Source: Aceticella autotrophica
Lineage (GTDB): Bacteria > Bacillota > Thermoanaerobacteria > Thermoanaerobacterales > Thermoanaerobacteraceae
Reading direction: 5' to 3'
Assembly (NCBI RefSeq): GCF_017357865.1
Contig: NZ_CP060096.1
Location: 1,723,001 to 1,787,000 of the forward strand
Length of the DNA: 64,000 nucleotides
Below, piece after piece: positions 31,201 through 40,523 of this stretch. Under the pieces are notes generated by a model. It made no database searches. It saw only the letters and a list, made by a program, of their open reading frames with translations, and was not told where the DNA came from. The translations under genes were made by a program, and so were the position numbers. Position 1 is the first letter of the stretch, and each line of letters starts with the position of its first letter.

Positions 31201-33405
31201 TCAACTATTTAAATTTAACTTTGATAGTGCATCGGAAAGTGCAGAATTAATAGGGGTTTCATTTTCTTCCCTTAGTTTTTTTATATATTTCTCCACATCT
31301 CTCTTGTCAGCTTTATGATTGTTTTCCTTAAATCTTTTATTAAAAGATGATAGTTTTTCTTTAAAATGACAATTTGTACATACATAAATCTGTCCTTCAC
31401 CCTGACCTCTTAATTCTAATTTTTTATGGCATTCCGGACATCTTGCATTTGTAAATCTGCTTAGCATCTCTCTATGACCACATTCCCTGTCCTGACATAC
31501 AAGCATTCTTCCTGTTTTGCTTTTTACTTCAAGCATATGTTTTCCACATACAGGACATTTATTTCCGGTTAAATTATCATGTATATACTTGTCTGTACTG
31601 TTTTTAACAATTTTTACGAGCTTTTCGGCGTATTGTTTCATTTTGTCTACAAATGTATTCCCATCCATCTTTCCCTTACTGATTAAATCCAGTTCTCTTT
31701 CCCATTTTGCCGTAAGAAGGGGCGATTTTAATTCATCAGGCACTAAATCTATCAATTGCCTTCCCTTAGATGTTGGAATAATTTCTTTGCCCTTTTTTTC
31801 AATATAAAATGCATTAAAGAGTTTTTCAATAATGTCTGCTCTTGTAGCAACAGTACCAAGTCCTCCTGTTTCCCCTAATGTTTTTGATAATTCACTATCC
31901 ATTTGTACATATTTTTGAGGATTTTCCATGGCAGATAAAAGTGTCGCCTCATTAAATCTTGTTGGAGGCTTTGTTTGCAATTTATGCAGATCAACTGAAA
32001 CAAATGATATATTATCTCCTTTTTTTATCATCGGAAGTATCTGGTCCTTAAGTCCTTCCGCATTTTTATCCTCATTGTTCTCCTCAAGATTTTCATCACT
32101 ATCATAAACAGTCTTCCAACCTTTTGATTTGACAATTTTACCTTTTGCCGTAAAAATTTCTCCATTAACTTCTGCTTTTATAGTTATTTGTAAATATTCA
32201 AAAGGAGGCAGCATAACACTTAAAAAGCGTTTTATTACCATGTTATAAATATTTCTTTCTTCATTATTGAGATTGGAAATATTCATCCTTTCCTCAGTCG
32301 GAATTATCGCATGATGATCTGTAATTTTTTTATCATCAACAAATCCTTTATGTGATACTATTTTATTTTTTAATATTCCATTTGCTATTTTCCCGTATTG
32401 CCCGAAAGATACAGCCTTTAATCTGTCCGGCAATGTAGGTACAATATCACTGGAAATATATCTTGAGTCAGTTCTAGGATATGTCAAAACCTTATAATTC
32501 TCATATAATCTTTGCATAATAGAAAGGGTTTCTTTTGCCGAATAACCGTATATTCTATTAGCTTCTCTTTGTAATTCCGTTAAATCATATAAAGCCGGAG
32601 AATACTGCTTCCGATTATTTTCTTCCACGTCAATTATCTTTCCTGATTTTCCGGTAACCTTCATTAATACTTCTTTTGCAAAATTTTCATCAAATATCTT
32701 AGAATTACCATTTTTATTTTGCCATTGAAGTTTAAAATCTTTAGTTTTACCTGTTATGATATAGTAATCCTTCGGCTTAAACCTTTTTATTTCTTCTTCT
32801 CTTTCAATTATCATAGAAAGAATCGGAGTCTGAACCCTGCCTGCAGAAAGTTGGGCATTATATTTACATGTCAATGCTCTTGTAACATTAAGACCAATCA
32901 ACCAATCTGCCTCGGCTCTGCATACGGCAGATTGGTATAAATTCAGATAATCGTTTCCCGGTTTTAATCTTTTGAACCCATCAATTATTGCCTTATCAGT
33001 TTGAGAAGAAATCCAAAGACGCTTAATCGGTTTTCTAAATCCAACCTTCTCTATAATCCATCTTCCTACTAATTCACCCTCTCTTGCAGGGTCTGTTGCT
33101 AATATTAATTCGTCTATATCGTTTCTTTTCATAACTTTTCTGACTTCTCCAAAATGCTTTGCTGTTTTTGGTATCACAGTCAGCTCCATTTTTTTCGGCA
33201 ACATAGGAAGTGTATCCATGCTCCATTTCTTAAGATTGATATCATAAATATCAGGATCTGCTAACGTTACTAAATGACCAAGAGCCCAAGTGATTACGTA
33301 CTTATCACCTTCTAAATAACTTTTCCCATTTATATTGCATTTTAAAACCTTACCTATATCACGAGCTACACTGGGTTTCTCAGCCAGCACTAAAATTTTT
33401 CCCAT
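31201..33405 (-). CDS. topB: DNA topoisomerase III
   Basis: Type IA topoisomerase for decatenation and recombination intermediates. 734 residues with an N-terminal TOPRIM domain (MGKILVLAEKPSVARDI), the DPAREGELVGRW acidic motif, and catalytic Tyr in LTYPRTDSRYI. Two C-terminal zinc-ribbon units (CPVCGKHM...CGH and CPECHKK...CTNCH) precede a basic tail. It is encoded just upstream of addB in the same direction (92-base gap). Confidence 0.95.
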   Translation of the reverse strand: MGKILVLAEKPSVARDIGKVLKCNINGKSYLEGDKYVITWALGHLVTLADPDIYDINLKKWSMDTLPMLPKKMELTVIPKTAKHFGEVRKVMKRNDIDELILATDPAREGELVGRWIIEKVGFRKPIKRLWISSQTDKAIIDGFKRLKPGNDYLNLYQSAVCRAEADWLIGLNVTRALTCKYNAQLSAGRVQTPILSMIIEREEEIKRFKPKDYYIITGKTKDFKLQWQNKNGNSKIFDENFAKEVLMKVTGKSGKIIDVEENNRKQYSPALYDLTELQREANRIYGYSAKETLSIMQRLYENYKVLTYPRTDSRYISSDIVPTLPDRLKAVSFGQYGKIANGILKNKIVSHKGFVDDKKITDHHAIIPTEERMNISNLNNEERNIYNMVIKRFLSVMLPPFEYLQITIKAEVNGEIFTAKGKIVKSKGWKTVYDSDENLEENNEDKNAEGLKDQILPMIKKGDNISFVSVDLHKLQTKPPTRFNEATLLSAMENPQKYVQMDSELSKTLGETGGLGTVATRADIIEKLFNAFYIEKKGKEIIPTSKGRQLIDLVPDELKSPLLTAKWERELDLISKGKMDGNTFVDKMKQYAEKLVKIVKNSTDKYIHDNLTGNKCPVCGKHMLEVKSKTGRMLVCQDRECGHREMLSRFTNARCPECHKKLELRGQGEGQIYVCTNCHFKEKLSSFNKRFKENNHKADKRDVEKYIKKLREENETPINSALSDALSKLNLNS

Positions 33406-33467
33406 TATTATTTAACTTCCTTCCATTATTGAATTAATACAACTTATGACAACATCTATTTTTGAAT

Positions 33468-34562
33468 TTACTTTATTATGTGTGATTTATCCTTCTTTAT
33501 CAATATACTTGATATTAAGGCGGTTAAAGGTACTGAAGCAACCAAACCGCTGCTTTCTGCCAAAGAACGTACAATTTCATTAGCTACTATATTTAGGTTT
33601 AGTACATCGTTTAAAGAACTTTGATATGCTACAAATAAGAAAAACAAGGCTATGGCACTGCCTGAATAAGCTAAAATCAAGGTATTCACCATTGTACCCA
33701 TTATATCCCTACCAATATTCATTCCTGCTGTATACAATTCTTTTATTGTTAAATTCTGATTTGCTCGGCTTACCTCATCAACGGCAGATGCTATTGAAAT
33801 ACTCACATCCATGACAGCCCCTAAAGCACCTAAAACAATTCCGGGAAATAACAAACTTCTGAAATCAATTTTATAAGGCATATTCATAATCAGCTGGGCA
33901 ACATCATCACTGCTTAAACCAGTCAAACCAATTTTATTCTGAATGAAATAAGCTATAAAACCTGCTAACAATACTCCACCTATTGTTCCTATAATCGCAG
34001 AAAAACTTTTATTATTAATGCCTGCTATTATAAACATTGAAAAAACAATAATTGCAATGGAAAGGAGAATCGTAACAAGTATAGAGCTGTATCCAAGCAA
34101 AATTGCCGGTAAAAGAATTTTGATAATTACAAATATCGTAAAAGCTAATGTGATAATTGATTTTATCCCTTTTCCTCTGCCGATGACAATCAATAAAGTT
34201 ACAAAAAACAGCATTAAATATAAAATATAATTTTGATGATAATAATCAACAATAAATACATTTAAGTGTCCGTTTTGTTTTTGTATAAACACTGAAACTT
34301 TATCGCCTTTTTTGACAACCATATCATAAGCATAATTCCCCACCGTTTCATTTTCTATGGTAAATACTTTTCCTTTATATTTTCCGCTGATAACTTTAAG
34401 AGTTACTGTTTGATAGGTCGGAGAAACACCTTTAAGAGCACTGGCTTCTAAAATAATTGCAGCATCTGTCTCTTGCATTGCATATATGGTTGCAGGAGAA
34501 AATATTGCTGCTAATAAAATTATTATAAATAATCTGCGAAATAATTTGTTCAAATAGGTCAT
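33468..34562 (-). CDS. YibE/YibF-like membrane protein
   Basis: 364 residues. There is a signal-type N-terminus, then an extracytoplasmic beta-rich region of about 90 residues (LEASALKGVSPTYQTVTLKV, VGNYAYDMVVKKGDKVSV). About seven membrane helices from residue 115 follow, with an FPGIVLGALGAVMDVSISIASAV segment conserved in the YibE/F family. Biochemical function is unknown; homologues include a Lactococcus protein linked to multidrug sensitivity. It precedes topB by 62 bases, perhaps cotranscribed by chance. Confidence 0.8.
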   Translation of the reverse strand: MTYLNKLFRRLFIIILLAAIFSPATIYAMQETDAAIILEASALKGVSPTYQTVTLKVISGKYKGKVFTIENETVGNYAYDMVVKKGDKVSVFIQKQNGHLNVFIVDYYHQNYILYLMLFFVTLLIVIGRGKGIKSIITLAFTIFVIIKILLPAILLGYSSILVTILLSIAIIVFSMFIIAGINNKSFSAIIGTIGGVLLAGFIAYFIQNKIGLTGLSSDDVAQLIMNMPYKIDFRSLLFPGIVLGALGAVMDVSISIASAVDEVSRANQNLTIKELYTAGMNIGRDIMGTMVNTLILAYSGSAIALFFLFVAYQSSLNDVLNLNIVANEIVRSLAESSGLVASVPLTALISSILIKKDKSHIIK

Positions 34563-34699
34563 TTTACATACCTCTCTAAGTATAAAGTGTTTTTAAATTT
34601 TTTCATGCATATAGAGAATATCATTAATCGCCATGTAACAATTTGTTCATAAATATATGTTATAATACATCTTAACATACACGGAGGTAAAAAACAATT

Positions 34700-36106
34700 A
34701 TGAAGAAAAAGCATATAATTTACTTGGCTTTATTTGTATCTTTATTAATAGGTGTATCTTATATAATGAACTGGAAAATGGCTATTGCAAACTTAAGAGA
34801 AAAAAATGACTTTCCGTCCTTTGATGACCCTGGCAACCGAATCCTTGTGATTGTTCCACATCCGGATGATGAAACACTAGGCATGGCAGGGATTATTCAA
34901 AGAGCTGTAAAACAAAATATACCTATAAAAGTTGTAATTGTTACAAGCGGAGAAAGTTATAAAAAGGCTGCCATGTCATTTTCAAGCAAATTAAATCCTA
35001 CTCCAAAAGATTTTTATCAGTTAGGACTGGCAAGGCAACAGGAAAGTATAAATGCCATGAAGGTTTTGGGATTGCCACGAAATGATTTGATTTTTTTGGG
35101 ATTTGCTGATGGAAGTACAAGGTTTTTATGGAGCCAATATTGGGATAATAATCATCCGAGGATAAGCGGAGGAACGAATGTTGCATATGCACCTTATGAT
35201 ACCGTATATAAACCCGGAATTCCATATACAGGTACAAATTTGGTAAAAGAATTAACAGAGATAATTAAGAACTTTAAACCAACGGATATATATTATCCTT
35301 TAGCAGACGACATACATCCAGATCATTGGGCAGTAAGCAATTTTGTAAGGTATGCAATTACGGCTATGAATATCAATGTGCATGAACATATGTTTTTAGT
35401 CCATTATCCACAATGGCCCGTACCTTGGATGGCAGAAAAAAATACTCCTATGTTGCCTCCGGAAAACATGAATGATAGCAATACTGATTGGCAATCCTTC
35501 TATTTGACTCAACAAGAAGTTGTTACAAAGCAAATTGCTATAAAGCAATACAGAACCCAAACAGAAGTTATGGAACCATTTTTAATGGCTTTCGTACGAA
35601 AAAGTGAACTATTTGCTACAAAGCCGGTTTTATATATACCGGTAGTTCAATTAAAGCCTAACTTACAAAGCAAAACTTTCCCTTATTCTTTATTAAAAGT
35701 ACCTACAATGGGAATGTTAAATGAAGAAATATACAGAAGTGCGGCACTTTCACAATTAGGAGCTTTTTATGATAATGATAAATTGTATATTGGTTTGCAA
35801 TCGGCAAAATCTATATCGAAAAAAGTGGTATATCACATTGAAATGCGACTGTTTTACAAAAACAACGATATTAAACGTATAGATATAGGATTAATTGATG
35901 GCAAAGTTTATCAATACAAAAGGGCTGATAATTCTTTGACGGATGTTCTGTCATCAAAACCAATGGTAGAAGGAAATAAGGTATGGATTGTATTACAAAT
36001 ACCACATGAAAATAATCTAAAATGTATATTTATGGGTGCAGATTCAATTTATAAGAATAAATTGATAGATAAAATTCCATGGAATATGTACAAAATTAAG
36101 CAATAA
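34700..36106 (+). CDS. Membrane-anchored PIG-L/LmbE-type deacetylase
   Basis: 468 residues. An N-terminal anchor (about 4-22) is followed by a PIG-L domain: the zinc motif HPDDE (54-58) and a second metal His in DDIHPDHWA near 215. The family removes N-acetyl groups from GlcNAc-containing glycans or thiol precursors. A C-terminal extension of about 150 residues (from about 310) is beta-rich and matches nothing I recognise. ATG is preceded by GGAGG, and a TATAAT box lies at 34667-34672 without a convincing -35. It is a lone plus-strand gene between minus-strand units. The anchor and the absence of mycothiol or bacillithiol genes nearby suggest a surface-glycan substrate. Confidence 0.8.
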   Translation: MKKKHIIYLALFVSLLIGVSYIMNWKMAIANLREKNDFPSFDDPGNRILVIVPHPDDETLGMAGIIQRAVKQNIPIKVVIVTSGESYKKAAMSFSSKLNPTPKDFYQLGLARQQESINAMKVLGLPRNDLIFLGFADGSTRFLWSQYWDNNHPRISGGTNVAYAPYDTVYKPGIPYTGTNLVKELTEIIKNFKPTDIYYPLADDIHPDHWAVSNFVRYAITAMNINVHEHMFLVHYPQWPVPWMAEKNTPMLPPENMNDSNTDWQSFYLTQQEVVTKQIAIKQYRTQTEVMEPFLMAFVRKSELFATKPVLYIPVVQLKPNLQSKTFPYSLLKVPTMGMLNEEIYRSAALSQLGAFYDNDKLYIGLQSAKSISKKVVYHIEMRLFYKNNDIKRIDIGLIDGKVYQYKRADNSLTDVLSSKPMVEGNKVWIVLQIPHENNLKCIFMGADSIYKNKLIDKIPWNMYKIKQ

Positions 36107-36127
36107 AAATAAAAATCCTCAATTAAT

Positions 36128-36177
36128 AAGAGGAAGATTTGCAAAAACTAACAGATGAGATATAACATCTTCCTCTT
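36128..36177 (+). terminator. Hairpin between converging genes
   Basis: AAGAGGAAGAT (36128-36138) pairs with ATCTTCCTCTT (36167-36177) across a 28-base loop. It is weakly T-rich afterwards and may serve both the PIG-L and GH18 genes. Confidence 0.5.
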
Positions 36178-36184
36178 TCAATAA

Positions 36185-37249
36185 TTAACTCCCAATTTTT
36201 TTTATAATAACATCCCAGAATTCAGGGGTTTCAAAACCAATGCGCCAAATGCAAATACCATAAAGCTTGTATTTCTTGGCTATATCTATCTTTTCGCTCA
36301 TTGTAGTCGCATTTTCAAACCAAACTTCCCTTTCCATACTATATGTTTTATCGAAATAGGTATAATATGGTTCTTGATATTTATCACTCCATTTTATATT
36401 TATACCCTTAATCTTTGCATTTTCCAATATTTCTTTTGTGGGTAAAGAAAAACCTCCGCTTTCATTTGCCGGCCAATTATACCCATATGTTGCCACACCA
36501 AGGCAAATCTGCTCTGGTTTAAAACCTTCAGACAATGCATCCTTTATATTGTACTCGACCCATTCTGCCGGCGAAACTGGTCCTGGCGGTGACGAAGCAT
36601 TATGTCTGTCATATGTCATTAATGTTACATGATCCACCAAAGGAGCCAATTTATGATAATCATATATACCGGACACCTCAGGAGAAACCTGATAATGCGG
36701 TATAACTGATATGTCAAGAAGCTTGCCTTCTTTTTTCATCTTATCTCTCAAAACACTTATAAATTCTGTAAGATTGTCCTTATCTTTTACGTAATTTTTT
36801 TCGCCGTGAGGTATAAATTCAAAATCTATATTATATCCGTCAAATTTATATTTTTTCAATAGTTGTATTAATTGGTCTATAGTTTCTCCTCTTATTTTAA
36901 GATTTAGCAAGACAGCATCTTTACTTTCAACAACGTTCACTAGTGGAATAACTTTTAATCCATTTTCCCTTGCAAATTTTAAAGCCTCTAAATTCGTAGA
37001 ATCTTTAACAGTTCCATCACCTTGTACCGTCATCCAAAGCGGGGATAATACATCCATATGTTTTGAGTATCTTACCAATGAATTATAAGAATTATCATAT
37101 CCTTCTGTATCAACATAAAATCCAACAACGTTAAGACTTTTCTTGACAAAAGGCATTTTAACTTTTCCTTTACATGCAGACAATAAACCTGCAAATAATA
37201 TTAATATCAACAAAAAAATCATTGATATTAAAACCTTTCTTTTCTTCAT
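36185..37249 (-). CDS. Glycoside hydrolase family 18 lipoprotein
   Basis: Exported lipoprotein with lipobox GLLSAC (Cys26) and a GH18 TIM barrel. The catalytic DxxDxDxE signature is DGYNIDFE (137-144), with Glu144 the acid. VTLMTYDRHN and WPANESGGFS segments are conserved in the YaaH/YdhD chitinase-like class. These enzymes cut beta-1,4-GlcNAc linkages in chitin or peptidoglycan and several act in spore germination. This one has no LysM or copper-amine-oxidase-type domains, so it is the catalytic module alone. 354 residues, single gene. Confidence 0.88.
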   Translation of the reverse strand: MKKRKVLISMIFLLILILFAGLLSACKGKVKMPFVKKSLNVVGFYVDTEGYDNSYNSLVRYSKHMDVLSPLWMTVQGDGTVKDSTNLEALKFARENGLKVIPLVNVVESKDAVLLNLKIRGETIDQLIQLLKKYKFDGYNIDFEFIPHGEKNYVKDKDNLTEFISVLRDKMKKEGKLLDISVIPHYQVSPEVSGIYDYHKLAPLVDHVTLMTYDRHNASSPPGPVSPAEWVEYNIKDALSEGFKPEQICLGVATYGYNWPANESGGFSLPTKEILENAKIKGINIKWSDKYQEPYYTYFDKTYSMEREVWFENATTMSEKIDIAKKYKLYGICIWRIGFETPEFWDVIIKKIGS

Positions 37250-37462
37250 TGTTAATAACCTCCTATATTTTATTGTTTATATATGATTATTTTCTTCTTA
37301 ATGAATACATTTTATGTAAAAATATATGTGGAAATATTAAAATTGTTTATGTTACACCCAAAAGTTCTCCCAGTATTTAGTAGAAAAATCCCTCACTTTA
37401 AGATAAAATTTCTCTCCTGAAATAAGATCATGAGAAAGTGGCGGAATTGATATAATTAAAAG

Positions 37463-37585
37463 ATGGATGTTGTATCAGTTTCAAGAAATAATCGTACTTA
37501 TCTGCCTGCAAAATTTGTATAAGAGGCTTTTGAATATAAGATAGAGTGGAATAAAAACAAAAATACGGTTATATTGAAACAATAA
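37463..37585 (+). pseudogene. Remnant of a copper amine oxidase-like N-terminal (stalk) domain
   Basis: From ATG 37463 the frame reads NNRTYLPAKFV, then an internal TAA (37520-37522), then EAFEYKIEWN and NTVILKQ before TAA 37583. This matches the tandem stalk-domain pattern RTYVPARFVAEALGY-W seen intact in the proteins at 40.5 and 61.6 kb. Only the last part of one domain remains. Within the 450-base gap 37250-37702, this remnant and the following hairpin are all I can see. Confidence 0.75.
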
Positions 37586-37617
37586 CTCAGGTAATTAATA
37601 ATTTTACCTGAGTTATT
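37581..37617. terminator. Bidirectional terminator-like hairpin
   Basis: A perfect 14-base stem, AATAACTCAGGTAA (37581-37594) and TTACCTGAGTTATT (37604-37617), with T-rich flanks on both strands. It may end the stalk remnant on the plus strand and the tRNA operon on the minus strand. Confidence 0.7.
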
Positions 37618-37702
37618 TTATATTATACTTTAAGTAGTTTTATTTACTTTAATTTATTACGTTAGCAAATACGTAAGCAATTTAATATAAAAAGCATTGA
37701 AA

Positions 37703-37778
<76 letters not shown>

Positions 37779-37796
37779 ACGGTAAATTAATGTTTC

Positions 37797-37872
37797 TGGA
37801 GCGGACAACGAGATTCGAACTCGCGACCCTTACCTTGGCAAGGTAATGCTCTACCAGCTGAGCTATATCCGC
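37797..37872 (-). tRNA. tRNA-Gly (anticodon GCC)
   Basis: Acceptor GCGGATA with encoded CCA and U discriminator; anticodon stem TTACC/GGTAA, loop TTGCCAA. Confidence 0.96.
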
Positions 37873-37881
37873 ATATTATTA

Positions 37882-37967
37882 TGGTGCGGGAGAAGGGACT
37901 TGAACCCATATGCCTTTTGGACACTAGAACCTGAATCTAGCGCGTCTGCCAATTCCGCCACTCCCGC
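37882..37967 (-). tRNA. tRNA-Leu (anticodon CAG)
   Basis: Class II tRNA with long variable arm; acceptor GCGGGAG, CCA encoded; anticodon stem CTAGA/TCTAG, loop TTCAGGT. Confidence 0.95.
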
Positions 37968-37992
37968 AAAAAAATCAAATTTCTCATAATGT

Positions 37993-38068
37993 TGGTGACC
38001 CATCCGCGATTCGAACGCGGGACACCCTGCTTAAAAGGCAGGTGCTCTGCCGACTGAGCTAATGGGTC
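37993..38068 (-). tRNA. tRNA-Lys (anticodon UUU)
   Basis: Acceptor GACCCAT with encoded CCA; anticodon stem CCTGC/GCAGG, loop CTTTTAA. Confidence 0.96.
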
Positions 38069-38078
38069 ATATATAACA

Positions 38079-38154
38079 TGGCTGGGATGGCAGGATTCGA
38101 ACCTACGAAATGCCAGAGTCAAAGTCTGGTGCCTTACCACTTGGCTACATCCCA
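38079..38154 (-). tRNA. tRNA-Gln (anticodon UUG)
   Basis: Acceptor TGGGATG, G discriminator, CCA encoded; anticodon stem CCAGA/TCTGG, loop CTTTGAC. GatCAB at 48-51 kb would amidate it if Glu is mischarged onto it. Confidence 0.96.
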
Positions 38155-38159
38155 CTAAA

Positions 38160-38237
38160 TGGGGTGGATAGTGGGACTCGAACCCACGACCTCCAGAGCC
38201 ACAATCTGGCGCTCTAGCCAGCTGAACTATACCCACC
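38160..38237 (-). tRNA. tRNA-His (anticodon GUG)
   Basis: Acceptor GTGGGTA with genome-encoded extra 5' G (38237) opposite C73, as expected for His; CCA encoded; loop TTGTGGC. Confidence 0.96.
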
Positions 38238-38261
38238 ATAGTAATCAAACTCTATTAAAAA

Positions 38262-38338
38262 TGGTGCGCCTGAAGAGATTCGAACTCCCGACACACGGAT
38301 TAGAAGTCCGTTGCTCTATCCAACTGAGCTACAGGCGC
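38262..38338 (-). tRNA. tRNA-Arg (anticodon UCU)
   Basis: Acceptor GCGCCTG with encoded CCA; anticodon stem ACGGA/TCCGT, loop CTTCTAA. Confidence 0.96.
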
Positions 38339-38342
38339 AGAA

Positions 38343-38416
38343 TGGAGCGGGTGATGGGAATCGAACCCACGTAGCTAGCTTGGAAGGCTAGAACTCTACC
38401 ATTGAGCTACACCCGC
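38343..38416 (-). tRNA. tRNA-Gly (anticodon UCC)
   Basis: Acceptor GCGGGTG, U discriminator, CCA encoded; anticodon stem CTAGC/GCTAG, loop CTTCCAA. First gene of the eight-tRNA operon. Confidence 0.96.
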
Positions 38417-38459
38417 ACATTAAGTTTAAAAACTTATTATATTGCTCTGACAATTAAAG

Positions 38460-38488
38460 ATTATATCAGGATTAACCTCATTTGTCAA
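38460..38488 (-). promoter_or_regulatory. Consensus promoter of the tRNA operon
   Basis: Minus-strand TTGACA (38488-38483), exactly 17 bases, TATAAT (38465-38460): a perfect sigma-A consensus, as expected for stable RNA, 44 bases before the first tRNA. Confidence 0.9.
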
Positions 38489-38510
38489 CACTCTATTTAA
38501 AATTTTTATA

Positions 38511-38996
38511 TTAATTTATTTCATCAAGGTTTATAATCTGCGGTATTATTTCATTGTTTTCTATTGAAACAACTGCCGCAGACCTGTTTGAACCTCCTCT
38601 TGGCATTGAAGCGCTTCCCGGATTTAACAGTAAAATATGACCATGCTTTGATATCATCGGGATATGAGTATGCCCAAAGAAAACCGCATCTACTTTTGAT
38701 TCTTTGGCTTTTATAATTATAGTATCTTTTTCAAATTTCACATGGTACCTGTGCCCATGTGTAAGAAGTATCTTTTTACCACAAATTTCAATTATTTTAT
38801 CCGTTTTATCCTTGTCTGTAAAATCACAATTCCCATAAACATACTTTGTCGGTATATTAAATTCTTTTGATAATGTCTCTGCATCCGTATAATAATCTCC
38901 AAGATGTATTATATAATCTATATCATCAACCTGCTTTAAGTAATTCCGAACGTATTTGAGTATGCCATGAGTATCGCTTACTACAAACAACTTCAT
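38511..38996 (-). CDS. YfcE/MJ0936-family metallophosphodiesterase
   Basis: Small calcineurin-like phosphoesterase, 161 residues. Metal-binding motifs are SDTHG (7-11), HLGDYYTDAE, YGNCDF, THGHRYHV and FGHTHIP. Homologues hydrolyse phosphodiesters in vitro with poorly defined physiological substrates. ATG overlaps the rdgB stop (ATGA), so it is the last gene of the rph-rdgB-yfcE operon, a common arrangement in Firmicutes. Confidence 0.9.
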   Translation of the reverse strand: MKLFVVSDTHGILKYVRNYLKQVDDIDYIIHLGDYYTDAETLSKEFNIPTKYVYGNCDFTDKDKTDKIIEICGKKILLTHGHRYHVKFEKDTIIIKAKESKVDAVFFGHTHIPMISKHGHILLLNPGSASMPRGGSNRSAAVVSIENNEIIPQIINLDEIN

Positions 38997-39592
38997 TCCT
39001 TATCCCCCATTGTTTTATATAAATAGCTTTTAAGTTTATTTAAAGCCCTTGCTCTGTGGCTAATGGTGTTTTTCTCTTCAAGAGTCATCTCTGCTAATGT
39101 TTTTTTAGCTTCATCAACATAAAATATCGGGTCATATCCAAATCCATTTTTTCCTCTCTGTTTGTATAGAATTCTTCCGTCTAATCTTCCCTCAATGACT
39201 GTTTCCTTATCTTTATTAAGTAAAGCTATCACTGTTTTGAAATGTGCCGTTCTTTTATCAAAAGGCACACCTTCAAGCATTTTTAAAAGTTTCATGTTAT
39301 TATCTTCATATGTTGCATTTTCTCCGGCAAATCTTGCAGAATAAACACCGGGATTACCATTAAGGTAGTCTACAAAAAGTCCTGTATCATCTGCCATTAT
39401 TAATCCTTCCGTTTTGTTTTTTAAAGCCCTTGCCTTTACTAATGCATTTTCTTCAATGGTCTTTCCCGTTTCAGGTATTTCCTCCTGTATACCTATTTCA
39501 GCCATTGAAGAAATTTCTATATCAAAATCAGAAAGAATTTCCCTGATTTCTTTTATCTTATTTATATTATGTGTCGCTACTATTAACCTCAA
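38993..39592 (-). CDS. rdgB: XTP/dITP diphosphatase (non-canonical purine NTP pyrophosphatase)
   Basis: HAM1/RdgB house-cleaning enzyme that removes dITP, XTP and dXTP from the nucleotide pool. 199 residues. The N-terminal [13 protein letters not shown] (substrate SHNxxK-type motif), [33 protein letters not shown] and SHRARAL segments are all family hallmarks. TTG at 39592 is nine bases after AGGAG and lies inside the rph 3' end (26-base overlap). Confidence 0.95.
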   Translation of the reverse strand: MRLIVATHNINKIKEIREILSDFDIEISSMAEIGIQEEIPETGKTIEENALVKARALKNKTEGLIMADDTGLFVDYLNGNPGVYSARFAGENATYEDNNMKLLKMLEGVPFDKRTAHFKTVIALLNKDKETVIEGRLDGRILYKQRGKNGFGYDPIFYVDEAKKTLAEMTLEEKNTISHRARALNKLKSYLYKTMGDKE

Positions 39593-40337
39593 GATTTTCC
39601 ACTCCTATTTTATCGGCAAGTTTACCAAGTACCTGTTTTTGTATAATTATTATTTCTTTAAGACCTTTTTCCGCCAGTTCCATAAGACTGTTAAATTTTT
39701 CTTTTGAAAAAGGACCACCTTCGCCTGTTCCCTGTATCTCTATAAACTCACCTTTATCCGTCATAACAATATTCATATCAACAAGGGCATTTGAATCCTC
39801 ATGATAACATAAATCCAGAAGTTCCTTATTATCTACAATTCCCACACTTACAGCTGAAACAAAGTTTTTTACGGGCATTTTATTTATCGTGCCTTTTTGT
39901 ATCAGTTTATTTACAGCATCTACAAGTGCAACAAAAGAACCTGTTATTGATGCTGTCCTCGTACCTCCATCAGCCTGTATAACATCACAGTCTATCCAGA
40001 TGGTCTTCTCTCCAAGAAGGCTTAAATCCACAACAGCTCTTAATGCTCTTCCAATAAGTCTTTGTATCTCCATTGTCCTTCCCGACTGTTTACCCTTTGT
40101 CGCTTCTCTCTGTATCCGGATTTCAGTTGCTCTTGGAATCATGGAATATTCGCTGGTTATCCATCCTTTTCCTGTTCCTTTTTGAAACGGAGGCACTTTA
40201 TCCTCTACCGACGCCGTACAAATAACCTTCGTATTTCCAACTTCTATCAATACAGAACCCTCAGCATAATTATTAAAATTCCTTGTTATCTTAATTGGTC
40301 TTAATTCATCGTAATCTCTTCCATCGATTCTTTTCAT
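39567..40337 (-). CDS. rph: Ribonuclease PH
   Basis: Phosphorolytic 3'-5' exoribonuclease that trims tRNA 3' ends. 256 residues with [19 protein letters not shown] at the N-terminus, [15 protein letters not shown] (RNA-binding Arg) and [18 protein letters not shown] (phosphate and metal site). The tRNA operon lies about 1.2 kb downstream in the same direction, but its CCA ends are all encoded. First gene of rph-rdgB-yfcE. Confidence 0.96.
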   Translation of the reverse strand: MKRIDGRDYDELRPIKITRNFNNYAEGSVLIEVGNTKVICTASVEDKVPPFQKGTGKGWITSEYSMIPRATEIRIQREATKGKQSGRTMEIQRLIGRALRAVVDLSLLGEKTIWIDCDVIQADGGTRTASITGSFVALVDAVNKLIQKGTINKMPVKNFVSAVSVGIVDNKELLDLCYHEDSNALVDMNIVMTDKGEFIEIQGTGEGGPFSKEKFNSLMELAEKGLKEIIIIQKQVLGKLADKIGVENLEVNSSDT

Positions 40338-40456
40338 GTCTTCATTCCTTTCATTTTTATTATCATTTTTTCCTTAATCTGTTTTCAATATCCGCTATTA
40401 TAAACTTTCCTCTTTATTTTAAATCCTTTTTTACTAATTTACAAGGAAGCAAAAGA

Positions 40457-40492
40457 AAAAAACAGGTTAAAATCCTCCTGTTTTGGTATTTT
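40457..40492 (-). terminator. Terminator after the amidase gene
   Basis: Minus-strand AAAACAGG (40484-40477) pairs with CCTGTTTT (40466-40459), followed by a T-rich run. 40338-40456 holds the rph leader and no other feature. Confidence 0.65.
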
Positions 40493-40523
40493 TACATCTG
40501 CCTTCACCTGTTTTCTAACCATC

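Noticed and set aside
37937-38248. Open frames of up to 103 codons across the tRNA cluster
   Set aside because: They consist entirely of tRNA sequence; all eight tRNAs fold with intact anticodon arms.
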